Part shown: positions 1-8,784 of the stretch, in pieces
How positions within the stretch are numbered: the stretch's first letter is position 1
Layout of the letters: each line of letters starts with the position of its first letter
Assembly (NCBI GenBank): GCA_019359095.1
Contig: JAHHHZ010000020.1
Coordinates: 186,001-250,000 of the forward strand
DNA: 64,000 nt
DNA from: Pleurocapsa minor HA4230-MV1
Lineage (GTDB): Bacteria > Cyanobacteriota > Cyanobacteriia > Cyanobacteriales > Xenococcaceae
Direction of reading: 5' to 3'
Translations under genes and position numbers: made by a program
Notes under the pieces: model-generated
The model's database searches: none
Told to the model about the DNA's origin: nothing
Seen by the model: the letters and a program-made list of their open reading frames with translations, nothing else

Positions 1-504
1 CAAGATCCTCATGCCTGCCTTAATCCTCGGATGACTGTGGGCGAAAGTATTGCCGATCCTTTATTAATTCATCAGCTTGCTACCTCATCCCAAGCAAAGC
101 AACAGGTAGTAACCATGCTGGAAAAAGTAGGCTTGACCCCTACGGCAGAATATTACCGACGCTATCCCAAAGAACTATCAGGGGGACAACAACAACGAGT
201 GGCGATCGCCAGAGCCTTAATTACCAAGCCTAAGCTAGTAATCTGCGATGAACCTGTGAGTATGCTCGACGCTACCGTACAAACCCAAGTATTAGAGCTA
301 ATGTTGGCATTAAAAGCAGAATTTGACCTAACTTACCTATTTATTACTCACGATCTTTGGGTCGCAAGATTCTTTTGCGATCGCATTGCCGTCATGAATT
401 CAGGACAAATCGTCGAAATTGACGCAACGGAAAAGATTTTTACTCAAGCACAACATCCCTATACTCAAAAACTGTTGGCGGCGGCACCATTATTAGCTAA
501 ATAA
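1..504 (+). CDS. Oligopeptide/dipeptide-type ABC transporter ATP-binding protein (5' truncated by window)
   Basis: This is the C-terminal part of a DppF/OppF-type ATPase that would energise peptide or nickel uptake at the inner face of the plasma membrane. The frame is open from base 1 and begins QDPHACLNPRMTVG, the usual Q-loop region of this family, so the ATG at 31 is internal and the true start lies outside the window. The ABC signature LSGGQQQRVAIARAL, Walker B LVICDEP, the D-loop and the H-loop FITHD are all present. The C-terminal stretch ending HPYTQKLLAAAP is the peptide-transporter signature. Bases 264-351 recur almost exactly at 35660-35747. The substrate cannot be told from this part. 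Confidence 0.93.
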   Translation, partial: QDPHACLNPRMTVGESIADPLLIHQLATSSQAKQQVVTMLEKVGLTPTAEYYRRYPKELSGGQQQRVAIARALITKPKLVICDEPVSMLDATVQTQVLELMLALKAEFDLTYLFITHDLWVARFFCDRIAVMNSGQIVEIDATEKIFTQAQHPYTQKLLAAAPLLAK

Positions 505-540
505 CTCCTAAGAAACAAATTAATCTGCTGAGGCTGGGAA

Positions 541-600
541 AAGGGAAAGGGGCTTGCCCTAAAGGACTAACTTCGTGTCGCACCGCTTAGTTTGGTGAAA
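541..600. repeat. Interspersed repeat, copy 1
   Basis: The core GGCTTGCCCTAAAGG, followed by a stretch ending in the words TTCGTGTCGCACCGC and TAGTTTGGTG, occurs here and again at about 56168-56234, where it carries an extra insert of about 18 bases. It sits in a 207-base spacer between convergent genes. It does not code. It looks like a dispersed intergenic repeat of the kind common in filamentous and colonial cyanobacteria. Confidence 0.7.
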
Positions 601-711
601 AGGGAAAAAAAATCGTTTCTCTCTGACATGACGAATTTTATTCGTTGGACGCTGATGTTAGGCACTAATTCCACTACGGGACTTAAATAATTAAGAAAGC
701 AAAAACATTGA

Positions 712-2640
712 TTAAAATGCGTTCGCCCTGTTTTTTTCCCGAGTATATTTCAAAGTCGAGCCAGCTTTCCAGACTGGTTGACCTCGCTCATAAGCACCAA
801 TATCAGGTGAATCGCCCTTAAAGTCGTCTGTAATCCCAGGAATGTTTACTCCAGCATCTACGGCTGGAGAGTTTGGCTGTAAGCTAAAATCGGGCAAAGA
901 TTTTGATTCTTCTGTAGGAGGTTTAGCAAATTTACTATCCGTATTCATCAACAGATTATTAGATTGTCGCTCGGCAACTATACTTTTAGAGCCTGCAAAA
1001 ATATTATTCCTTGCGTCAACAGATCCTCCGTTGGTAAGCACTTCTCCTAGAAAAGTATTATTGAAGACTCGCTCGTGTCCTCTGGGACTACCAGCCAGCA
1101 AATTATAGTTATCTTGACCCCAAATTAAGTTCCAGACTACGTTATGGTGAATTGTGCTATTAAAACTTTCTAAGTCTAAATAAATACCGCGAGTTCCCCA
1201 GGCATTACTGAATGCTTTAGTATCTCGAATCCAGTTATGATGAATCGCCCCACCTTCTAGATTAACGTGACAGCAAACATAGATAGCACCTAAATCAGTG
1301 CTGAGCATCCCAAACTGAGAAATATCGTTATAAGCAATTTCGATATTTCGCCCATCAACACCTGCGGTATGCCAATCAATATTTATGGCATCTCGACCAG
1401 CGCGAGTAATCGTGTTATGAGTAATTTGATGACCGTTGCCATTGATGCGGACAGGAGCAGCATAAGATACCTGATAATTAGTACTGGCAATAATATTATT
1501 GGTTACTAGATGGTTTTTGCCTTCTAACAGCACACCGTTGCCAGAACTCCATTCGATAATCGAGTTTTTTAAGGTATTGCCACTACCTCTTAGCTGAATT
1601 CCAGTATCATGTGTGTGTGAAGCCAAGAATAAAGCATTATCAGAGTCAGGTGCTTGCTCTGTCTCAGGTAATGGCGGTAGAGTCATGTGGTGGGATACAT
1701 ATTTAGCTCGAATATCATCAATGACTATCCCAGTACTGCGATCGCTGGTAGTGATAGTATTAGCAAATAGATTTAAACCACGTATAGATATATAAGAGCG
1801 ATCGTTCAAATCAAAAGCAAAATTGCGCTGTTTGACTTCTACTTGACTAGGCTTCTTGCCATTAGGTGACCAGAGATATAAAGTTTTATTTTGATCTTGA
1901 TAAAACCATTCACCTGGACTATCGAGTAATTCTAATTTACCAAAAAAATACAACCAAAATCCGCCCCTCTCCCAAGGAGCAGTCATTTGAGCGGTTAATT
2001 TTTTGGATTGACTGTCAGTTATTGTACCTGTACGAGTAGTGTACCATTCATTACTCCACACTTTTGCGCCTGCCCATCCCTCAGATAAAACAGGAATTTC
2101 GCTATTTTCAATCGTAGCTGCCGTTCCTCCCTCGCTTTTTAAACCTCCACCGATTAAAGTGGGACGCAAAAAATCTCGGTTTTCGTCTAGATTGGGAAAA
2201 CGAGCTTCAGGCATCATTTCCCCGTTCACAAAAACTTGATTGGCGAAAAATTCAGTGTCGCTGTAATTACTAACAGGTAGAGATGCATTAGTACGGAAAA
2301 TTGAATCGCGATCTACAGTCCATCCTTCAATTATTTCAGTTCCAGAGATCGTTACTTCTTCATCTTTATATGCTGCAAAGGTTATTGGCTCTTTGCTCGT
2401 TCCCGAAATTGCGGGTTGTACGGTTTCACGATAAATTCCCTGTCGTAACCAACATATTTCGCCAGGTTGAACAATCTCAGCGCATTTTTGAACGGTTTTG
2501 AATGGGCGATTAAGAGTACCAGGATTATCGTCTGAACCTTGAGGAGAAATGAAATAACCTTCGTCATCACATCCTGACATAGCTAAACTCAGAAAAATAC
2601 CAAGACCAAAGAATAGGACTCTTATTTTATTTATAAACAT
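712..2640 (-). CDS. Secreted right-handed beta-helix lipoprotein
   Basis: The protein is about 642 residues from the ATG at 2640, which I prefer to the ATG at 2685 because it places a normal signal peptide at the N-terminus: a basic start, a hydrophobic run, then the lipobox LAMSGC. The mature protein opens with a DUF1565-like segment (YFISPQGSDDNPGTLNRPF). It then has PbH1/NosD-type turns rich in N and I, such as GNTLKNSIIEWSSGNGV and NIEIAYNDI, which form a parallel beta-helix. This fold is typical of polysaccharide lyases and epimerases. As the last gene of the leftward EPS arm it may trim or modify exported polymer. No catalytic residues can be assigned. Confidence 0.85.
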   Translation of the reverse strand: MFINKIRVLFFGLGIFLSLAMSGCDDEGYFISPQGSDDNPGTLNRPFKTVQKCAEIVQPGEICWLRQGIYRETVQPAISGTSKEPITFAAYKDEEVTISGTEIIEGWTVDRDSIFRTNASLPVSNYSDTEFFANQVFVNGEMMPEARFPNLDENRDFLRPTLIGGGLKSEGGTAATIENSEIPVLSEGWAGAKVWSNEWYTTRTGTITDSQSKKLTAQMTAPWERGGFWLYFFGKLELLDSPGEWFYQDQNKTLYLWSPNGKKPSQVEVKQRNFAFDLNDRSYISIRGLNLFANTITTSDRSTGIVIDDIRAKYVSHHMTLPPLPETEQAPDSDNALFLASHTHDTGIQLRGSGNTLKNSIIEWSSGNGVLLEGKNHLVTNNIIASTNYQVSYAAPVRINGNGHQITHNTITRAGRDAINIDWHTAGVDGRNIEIAYNDISQFGMLSTDLGAIYVCCHVNLEGGAIHHNWIRDTKAFSNAWGTRGIYLDLESFNSTIHHNVVWNLIWGQDNYNLLAGSPRGHERVFNNTFLGEVLTNGGSVDARNNIFAGSKSIVAERQSNNLLMNTDSKFAKPPTEESKSLPDFSLQPNSPAVDAGVNIPGITDDFKGDSPDIGAYERGQPVWKAGSTLKYTREKNRANAF

Positions 2641-2744
2641 AAGTATCTGGGTAACATTAAATAGAAGGTAATTATAAGTAGGCAAGAGATACAGTCTTTT
2701 ATTATTTTTTATACTTACCTACTTTAATTAAAATTTTAAAATAG

Positions 2745-3809
2745 TTAATCGAAAATATATAAAAGATACTCTTTTAATACTCGTTCTTGAGAAAATTTAT
2801 TTTCCATTAACTTACGACTATTTTGCTTCATACTTGAGATTAAAGCTTTGTCTTTAGTTAACATTATTAGTCTCTCTAATAATTCTGCTTGAGAATCGCA
2901 AATATAGCCATTCCTGCCGTTTTCAATTACTTCAGAGGCTCCCAAGGCATTTTTGGTAGTTAAAATTGCTAATCCAGCACAAGCTGCTTCTCCCAAAACT
3001 GATGGATAACTATCACAGTTAGTTGGTAAAACAAAAATATCTTGATTTTTAAATAGTTCAACGTGCTTAGAGTTTCCATACTGAACATTTGTTTCTATAG
3101 TAACTCCTGGACAAGGTTCTACAAGATAATTTGTAACCATAGTCATTTTTAATCCTGGTTCATTATATTTTTTAAACCAATCAAGTAAAATATCTCCACC
3201 TTTACGCTGAAAATCACCACCTACAAATAAAAGACGAATCTCATTATTTCTAAACTCTTGACTAGATACAAAAAGCTCTAAATCATAAGCAAATGGAAGC
3301 TTAACTTTTTTGAGTTTAGTGGATGGTACATGGTAATCTTTTTTTATTTGGTCTATAACATTATCTGTTAGTCCCAACACAGATATTTGTGCATTTAAAA
3401 TTTTTGTATGAATCCAAGTTAACCAATTAGGAGAACCAGAAGTTTTCCAAATTGGTTCATACAACTTTCGAGTCCACTCAGTTACTATATAACTTTGATT
3501 TTTTCCAGTAGCTAAATAGCCAAATAGTGCTGTGGATACTCCATGAAATAATATTGCTCTCTCTTCTTTTTTAGCTTGATAAATAGCTTGCCACAGTTTC
3601 ATAGACTCTCGTAATCTTGCTAAAAAAATTAGTAGATAATCTATTGTAAAAATAGATTTAGGATGAGATTTACTTTGATTAGAATTAAAACGAAATACTT
3701 TAAGATCTATATCAGCTTTTTCTTTAAATAAACTAATAAAACGCTTTTCATATGTAGCATTGCCCAGATCTACAGGAAAGGTTATCAATAAAAGTTTTTT
3801 CATTGCCAT
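2745..3809 (-). CDS. GT4-like glycosyltransferase
   Basis: This cytosolic GT-B transferase probably adds one sugar to the lipid-linked EPS repeat. The open frame reaches 3872, but the extra 21 residues (MYYIVIYF...) do not look like the family. MAMKKLLLITFPVDLGNATYEKR, starting at 3809 (or 3803), is a typical first beta strand. The C-terminal nucleotide-sugar site is visible as LFVGGDFQRKGGD, followed by FVLPTNCDSYPSVLGEAACAGL, the variant EX7E region. It is markedly AT-rich compared with the housekeeping genes to the right. It lies between the beta-helix lipoprotein and another GT4 gene on the same strand. Donor and acceptor are unknown. Confidence 0.8.
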   Translation of the reverse strand: MAMKKLLLITFPVDLGNATYEKRFISLFKEKADIDLKVFRFNSNQSKSHPKSIFTIDYLLIFLARLRESMKLWQAIYQAKKEERAILFHGVSTALFGYLATGKNQSYIVTEWTRKLYEPIWKTSGSPNWLTWIHTKILNAQISVLGLTDNVIDQIKKDYHVPSTKLKKVKLPFAYDLELFVSSQEFRNNEIRLLFVGGDFQRKGGDILLDWFKKYNEPGLKMTMVTNYLVEPCPGVTIETNVQYGNSKHVELFKNQDIFVLPTNCDSYPSVLGEAACAGLAILTTKNALGASEVIENGRNGYICDSQAELLERLIMLTKDKALISSMKQNSRKLMENKFSQERVLKEYLLYIFD

Positions 3810-3916
3810 AATTTCAAAATTAATTAAATAGTTATTTTCCCTCTGACCAAAGTAAATTACGATGTAATACAAAAATACTTTTGTTTAAATTAATTTTTAA
3901 GAAAATCATCATACTT

Positions 3917-5167
3917 TTAACTTTTCTCTGGTTTTATTAAACTTTTACTAACGCACTCTTCATAAACATTAGCTAGCCATTTTCCTTTGCTTTCCCAACT
4001 ATAAAACTCCTTAATTTTCTTTTGTCCTGCTTGTCCCATTTGAGTACATAAACCTGGCTCTTTTGCTAATTTCACCATCGCTTGAGCGAGATCGGTGACT
4101 GCCTGTTGGGGATTATCTGCCGAAACTTTGATGCCAGTCTCTGAGGTCACTAATTCTGATGGGCCTCCCAAATCTAGGCAAACAATAGGTCTGCCCGATG
4201 CCATAGCTTCTAAAGGAACCCATCCTCCTGAATCATGTAAACTCGGGTGTACTAGAGCTAAACATTGTCCTAGCTTGATTAAAACTTCCTCACGATCTAA
4301 TAAACCAAAAAACTTTACTTGCTCCGTAATACCTAAATCTAGAGTCAGGGCTTGCAAATTTTCTAATTCAGTTCCTTCACCTACAATCCAGTATTCCGCA
4401 TCATCTAAATTAGCTTTGGCAAATGCTCGTAGACCTAAATGGATACCTTTCCAATGAAGAAGACGTGCAATATTAATAAATCGAACTGGAGAATTAGTTG
4501 GGGGCTGACATTGACTTAGTTGTTCGATTTCTGATTGGGAAAGACCTGATTCTGAGGCTCGTTGAACATGAGTTGCACCCAATTTTTTGATTCTTTGGGC
4601 TGTATCTTCTGTAGTTGCGTAGATAATTGCGCTTTTTCGGGCAGTTAGACCAGTAAATGGATCGAATTCACCAATTGCGCGCCATGCCAAACGTAAGATT
4701 TCATACAGCTTGTTTTTTAAGTTAAAATCTGTCCAAAAATTTAATGGTGCTGACTCTCCACCACCTACTGGCCCCCAAATAAAAGGGATTGGTAAAAAAG
4801 AAAGAAAACTGGGAGAAGAATAACGTACAAATGTAACATGATGAACTAAATCGAATCCAATTTTGCGATGTAAATCTCGTGCGACAAAATATGCTTGAAT
4901 TTGCCAAAAATAATAATGAAGTTGCATTGCACCAGATTGTCCCCAACGTAGACTGTCTTGCCAAAAAGGAAGGGTAAAATAAATAAAATGTAAGTTGGGA
5001 ATTGGATTGCGTGTTAACTCTGCTTCAATCGCCTCTCGACTTTCATCGGGTCTGGTTAATACCCAGACTTCATGGTATTTGGCAACTTCTTTGGCTAAAT
5101 TCCAACCTACACCACGTTCAGAACCTTTGCCTGGTTCACATGAATAAGCAGATAATAAAACTTTCAT
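3917..5167 (-). CDS. GT4 family glycosyltransferase
   Basis: This is a 416-residue retaining GT-B transferase. The N-terminus MKVLLSAYSCEPGKGSERGVGWN is characteristic of a GT4 group that is common in EPS loci. The GPVGGGE loop lies near residue 130. The C-terminal domain shows FINIARLLHWKGIHLGLRAF and VHPSLHDSGGWVPLEAMASG, where the second E of the EX7E motif binds the nucleotide sugar. It is 39 bp from the upstream gene in the leftward operon. It is a sugar-assembly enzyme of unknown linkage acting at the cytoplasmic face of the membrane. Confidence 0.9.
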   Translation of the reverse strand: MKVLLSAYSCEPGKGSERGVGWNLAKEVAKYHEVWVLTRPDESREAIEAELTRNPIPNLHFIYFTLPFWQDSLRWGQSGAMQLHYYFWQIQAYFVARDLHRKIGFDLVHHVTFVRYSSPSFLSFLPIPFIWGPVGGGESAPLNFWTDFNLKNKLYEILRLAWRAIGEFDPFTGLTARKSAIIYATTEDTAQRIKKLGATHVQRASESGLSQSEIEQLSQCQPPTNSPVRFINIARLLHWKGIHLGLRAFAKANLDDAEYWIVGEGTELENLQALTLDLGITEQVKFFGLLDREEVLIKLGQCLALVHPSLHDSGGWVPLEAMASGRPIVCLDLGGPSELVTSETGIKVSADNPQQAVTDLAQAMVKLAKEPGLCTQMGQAGQKKIKEFYSWESKGKWLANVYEECVSKSLIKPEKS

Positions 5168-5205
5168 AGTTAAGTTATTTTAAAGATCGATATTATGTTT
5201 AAGAG

Positions 5206-6363
5206 TTAATGAATTTGATCATAATTTTTATGCATTACCTTTGAAGGTACTGTCTTTTCATATATATGTGCCATTTGTGCAGCAGTTTCTTTCCAGGTAA
5301 ATATATTGGCTCTAGCTAATCCTTGCTCTATTAGTTTTTGATGAGATAAAACATTCTGCTGAAGACGCAAGATACTTGTGGTTATAGTCTCGACATCAGT
5401 AGGACTGACTAAAATTGCTGCATCATTAGCTACTTCTGGTAAGGAAGAAACATTAGATGTAATGACAGGTGTTCCACAAGCCATGGCTTCTAGAATAGTT
5501 AGACCAAAACCTTCATAAAGAGAGGGAGCCAATAACACATCAGCAGCATTATAAAAGCAAATCAAAGCTTCGCGATCTAGTTTTCCTAAAAAGGTTATAT
5601 GTTTACTCAAAGTTTGCTCGCTGATAAACTGTTTTTGTTCTATCGTAAAGTCATCGCCAATTTTCCACAAACGAACGGGGAATCCCCGCTTGGCGATCGC
5701 TTTTACTACTTTTAAAACCGTTATGATGTTTTTACGTTGATGAGTTGAACCAACATTTAATATACAAATTTCCTCTGGCGAGGCCGTGTATTGCTGTCGC
5801 CAATTTTGGACTATTTCAGAGGATAGCGGACGAAATTGTGATTCAACACCATTGGGTATTACAGTTATTTTTTCAGGGTTTATATTTAAATGATTAGTAA
5901 TGTCTTGAGCAGTATTTGTTGAAACAGCAATGGTACGATCGACTACCGTAATTCCTCTGACTGAATATTCCCAAGCAGCCATACTGAAAGCTGGAAAACG
6001 AGACTGATTTTTTAAGATTTCTGGATATACATATTGTACTAAATCATGACAAGTAATAATCACTGGTTTACCTGATTTTTTTAGCCAATATGCAACATGA
6101 CCGTTAGTATGATCGATAACATGAAAGACATCAGCTTCTAAATTACTTACTGTTCGAGGATGATTTAAAAAACGTTCGTAATATTTACGAATTGGATTAC
6201 CAGAATGCCATAAGTTCTCTAAATCTTTACTCCAAGGTTTAGGAGCAATTTCAATGATTTCCCAGTCTGGATGAAGGAGCTTTAATTCTGCAACCAAATT
6301 ATCTGCATAGACATCCATGCTAAAAGCAACTTTTGCTTCTCGCCTAACAATTACTACTCGCAT
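5206..6363 (-). CDS. GT4 family glycosyltransferase
   Basis: This 385-residue GT4 enzyme resembles the mannosyltransferase-like branch. The N-terminal Rossmann domain contains FHVIDHTNGHVAYWL and ITCHDLVQYVYPE. The C-terminal domain has ILNVGSTHQRKNI, and then the classical EX7E segment in LAPSLYEGFGLTILEAMACG followed by SLPEV. The ATG at 6363 follows a short spacer from the acyltransferase gene. Of the four GT4 genes in this arm, this one has the most canonical motifs. The exact donor is not readable from sequence. Confidence 0.92.
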   Translation of the reverse strand: MRVVIVRREAKVAFSMDVYADNLVAELKLLHPDWEIIEIAPKPWSKDLENLWHSGNPIRKYYERFLNHPRTVSNLEADVFHVIDHTNGHVAYWLKKSGKPVIITCHDLVQYVYPEILKNQSRFPAFSMAAWEYSVRGITVVDRTIAVSTNTAQDITNHLNINPEKITVIPNGVESQFRPLSSEIVQNWRQQYTASPEEICILNVGSTHQRKNIITVLKVVKAIAKRGFPVRLWKIGDDFTIEQKQFISEQTLSKHITFLGKLDREALICFYNAADVLLAPSLYEGFGLTILEAMACGTPVITSNVSSLPEVANDAAILVSPTDVETITTSILRLQQNVLSHQKLIEQGLARANIFTWKETAAQMAHIYEKTVPSKVMHKNYDQIH

Positions 6364-6407
6364 TTACACACTCCATAAACTATTTTAAAAGTTCATTAAG
6401 AAAATTA

Positions 6408-7496
6408 TTATATATATTGAGAAAAGGTTTTATTTTTTAGCAAAATTGCAACCAATAGCCAACTAATTAAAAAAGTAGATATAGAGTAACCTAACATCGA
6501 CATAATAGAAATACTTTGGGCAAGTTGAGGTATGAGCTGGACAATTATAATTTCTACTACACTTTTAACAAAAGGATGAATCAAATAAATACCAAAAGAA
6601 CATAGACCGAGATTACTGATTAAAGTATTCTTTTTAAGATAATAGGAAATCGCAATTCCTAAGAGTAACAAACTAAAGGCGATTGTAATTTCATTTACTG
6701 CCTTGGGAAGAAAATTGTTGCCAATAATATTAACATATAAGAAACCAAAAAATAATAAAATTATAACTGGCTGTCTATAAAATAATTGATAGTTATATTT
6801 CTTGAAGAATTGATTGATTAGCATCGCCATAAAAAAATATGGTAAACATCTTATCATCCAAGCTAAATTAACCAAAATAATTCTTAAAGGAGAATAAAGC
6901 CAGCTTGATGTAGATATTAAATTTAATATATTAGGAAAGGCTGTATAATTCCCTAAATCAAAAGAATTATTGTTTGTCAATAGCAATTGATAAATAATAA
7001 GACTTAATACAGAAAATAAAGATAGTAAAGGTAGAGATTTTGGCTGGTGATTAAAATAATTAGCCAAGGGCAACAATAAAGTTCCAGAGACTAAAAGCGG
7101 TAAAAAATACAAATGATAAGAAGCAGCACCCAAAAAAGTAATCGCTAATGGATCAGATAATAATTGCTTAATTTGACTGTTATTATGGGTTAGCAAAAAT
7201 ATAATTGTTTTAAACGTGACATAAAAAAGACTCCAAAGCAAATAAGGTATAATGATTCGCCTAAACTTTTTCTGCCAAAAAGAGATGGAAACATTTAAGG
7301 GTAATTTTTTAGTTGAAAAATAAAAAGACGCTGCTAAAAAAAAAGGAACAGCAAAATAAAATAAATAACGAAATTGAATAGCGCGATCGCTGATCGGAAT
7401 ACCCCAAGTTTCATCTCCCGAATGAACTAAAATAACCGCAAAAGCTGCCAAACCTCGACAGAGATCGATACCCACAAATCTGATTGTTTTATCCAT
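6408..7496 (-). CDS. Membrane acyltransferase, acyltransferase_3 (OafA-like) family
   Basis: This 362-residue multi-pass membrane protein has about ten hydrophobic segments. The N-terminal signature IDLCRGLAAFAVILVHSGDE is that of acyltransferase family 3, with the catalytic histidine in the VHSGD segment and an R near the cytoplasmic end of helix 1. Members O-acetylate or O-succinylate polysaccharides at the membrane. It lies 3 bp after the stop of the GT4 gene at 7500, so the two are co-transcribed. It likely decorates the EPS repeat unit with an acyl group. The specific acyl donor is inference. Confidence 0.88.
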   Translation of the reverse strand: MDKTIRFVGIDLCRGLAAFAVILVHSGDETWGIPISDRAIQFRYLFYFAVPFFLAASFYFSTKKLPLNVSISFWQKKFRRIIIPYLLWSLFYVTFKTIIFLLTHNNSQIKQLLSDPLAITFLGAASYHLYFLPLLVSGTLLLPLANYFNHQPKSLPLLSLFSVLSLIIYQLLLTNNNSFDLGNYTAFPNILNLISTSSWLYSPLRIILVNLAWMIRCLPYFFMAMLINQFFKKYNYQLFYRQPVIILLFFGFLYVNIIGNNFLPKAVNEITIAFSLLLLGIAISYYLKKNTLISNLGLCSFGIYLIHPFVKSVVEIIIVQLIPQLAQSISIMSMLGYSISTFLISWLLVAILLKNKTFSQYI

Positions 7497-7499
7497 AAA

Positions 7500-8672
7500 T
7501 TAATTTAAATTGAAAATTGTTTTCTGCCACAAATCAACTAATCTTTGGGCAATTCGTTCGTGAGAATAGTATTTTTGCACTCTATCAATGCCGTAATTGC
7601 TCATTTCTTGTAACCAAGAGCGATCGCAGATAGCCCGCTTTAGAATTATTGCTAAGGCTGTAGCATCTTCTTCAGGAAAAATTAAATCAGGATGAGCAAT
7701 TACATTGGGAATTTCTCCACAACTAGAGCCGACTACAGGGATGCCCATCGCCATCGCCTCAATGATTACGTGACCAAACTGTTCTTTCCAAGTAGCAACG
7801 GTACGAGAAGGAAGCACCAACACATCAAACTTACTTATTTCTTGGGGGGCTTCTTCATGGCGCACCGCTCCTTTCCAAGTTACGATATCTTCTAACTTTT
7901 GTTTTTTTGCTTCTTGTCTTAAGTCAGCTTCACTAAAACCAGAACCACAGATCGTAATTCGGCAATTTAAACCTTGTGGTTGTAATTGACTGACAGCAGT
8001 AAATAAAATATCAATCCCTTTTTCTGGTACTAATCGTCCAAGAAAGCCAATATTGAATTCATCTTTATTACTAGGAATTTGAGGGGAAAATAAAACCGTA
8101 TCTACCCCCATTTGAGGCATTATTTCTATTTGTCTGGTGTAACCCCAGTTACGCATTACTGCTGCACCATCCTGATTGCCAGCAATAAATAAGTTAGTCG
8201 CACTCATGACCAAATTACGTACCCATTGTCTGGGTAAAGGTAGGGAACGCTGTTGATTTTCCCAACCAAAAACTACCATTGGCTTTTGATAGAGTTTTGC
8301 CCAAATTGCTACCTCGAAAGCACAGAGAGAAAAAATTTCTTCTTCAACTTGAATTAAATCTGGTTGAAAATCATCGATCACTTGCCAAATTTTCCAGGGT
8401 GCATATAAATGTGCGCCAACTTTGCCTGTAAACCAAACTGGTGCGGAGTAAATACGAATTTGTGGAAAAGGCATTTCTAATGGTAGAAAACGGTTCCATT
8501 CCAAAGCTTTCCAATTATTAGGAGCAAGCAAAGCTAATTCTACCTCTTTTGTGTCGGCGATCGCCTTTAGTTTTCCTTGATTTACTCCTACTACATAGGC
8601 ATGACTAACAATTAATACTCGCAATTTTAGTTTTGAATGGTTGTAATGATTCATAAAAGAGATAAAGTCCAT
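7500..8672 (-). CDS. GT4 family glycosyltransferase
   Basis: This is a 390-residue GT-B transferase. RVLIVSHAYVVGVNQGKL forms the first strand and loop. IGFLGRLVPEKGIDILF opens the C-terminal domain. VLPSRTVATWKEQFGHVIIE carries the EX7E-type donor site, followed by GEIPNVI. A second ATG (residue 7, MNHYNHSK) is also a possible start. It is the first glycosyltransferase after the Wzc-like gene, so it may act early in repeat-unit assembly (inference). Confidence 0.9.
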   Translation of the reverse strand: MDFISFMNHYNHSKLKLRVLIVSHAYVVGVNQGKLKAIADTKEVELALLAPNNWKALEWNRFLPLEMPFPQIRIYSAPVWFTGKVGAHLYAPWKIWQVIDDFQPDLIQVEEEIFSLCAFEVAIWAKLYQKPMVVFGWENQQRSLPLPRQWVRNLVMSATNLFIAGNQDGAAVMRNWGYTRQIEIMPQMGVDTVLFSPQIPSNKDEFNIGFLGRLVPEKGIDILFTAVSQLQPQGLNCRITICGSGFSEADLRQEAKKQKLEDIVTWKGAVRHEEAPQEISKFDVLVLPSRTVATWKEQFGHVIIEAMAMGIPVVGSSCGEIPNVIAHPDLIFPEEDATALAIILKRAICDRSWLQEMSNYGIDRVQKYYSHERIAQRLVDLWQKTIFNLN

Positions 8673-8784
8673 TAGTTCAACCTTCTGAAAAGTTTATTAG
8701 TTGCTTCAAGTTGAATCCAGTAAACAAGAGGTTGAGCGAGGATTTTTTTCCAGTTAGTTAATTTAGCAAGACTCTTCTACTTGT

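Noticed and set aside
842-1108. Plus-strand ORFs within the beta-helix lipoprotein gene (also 1613, 2039, 2301)
   Set aside because: Shadows of a well-supported gene on the other strand.
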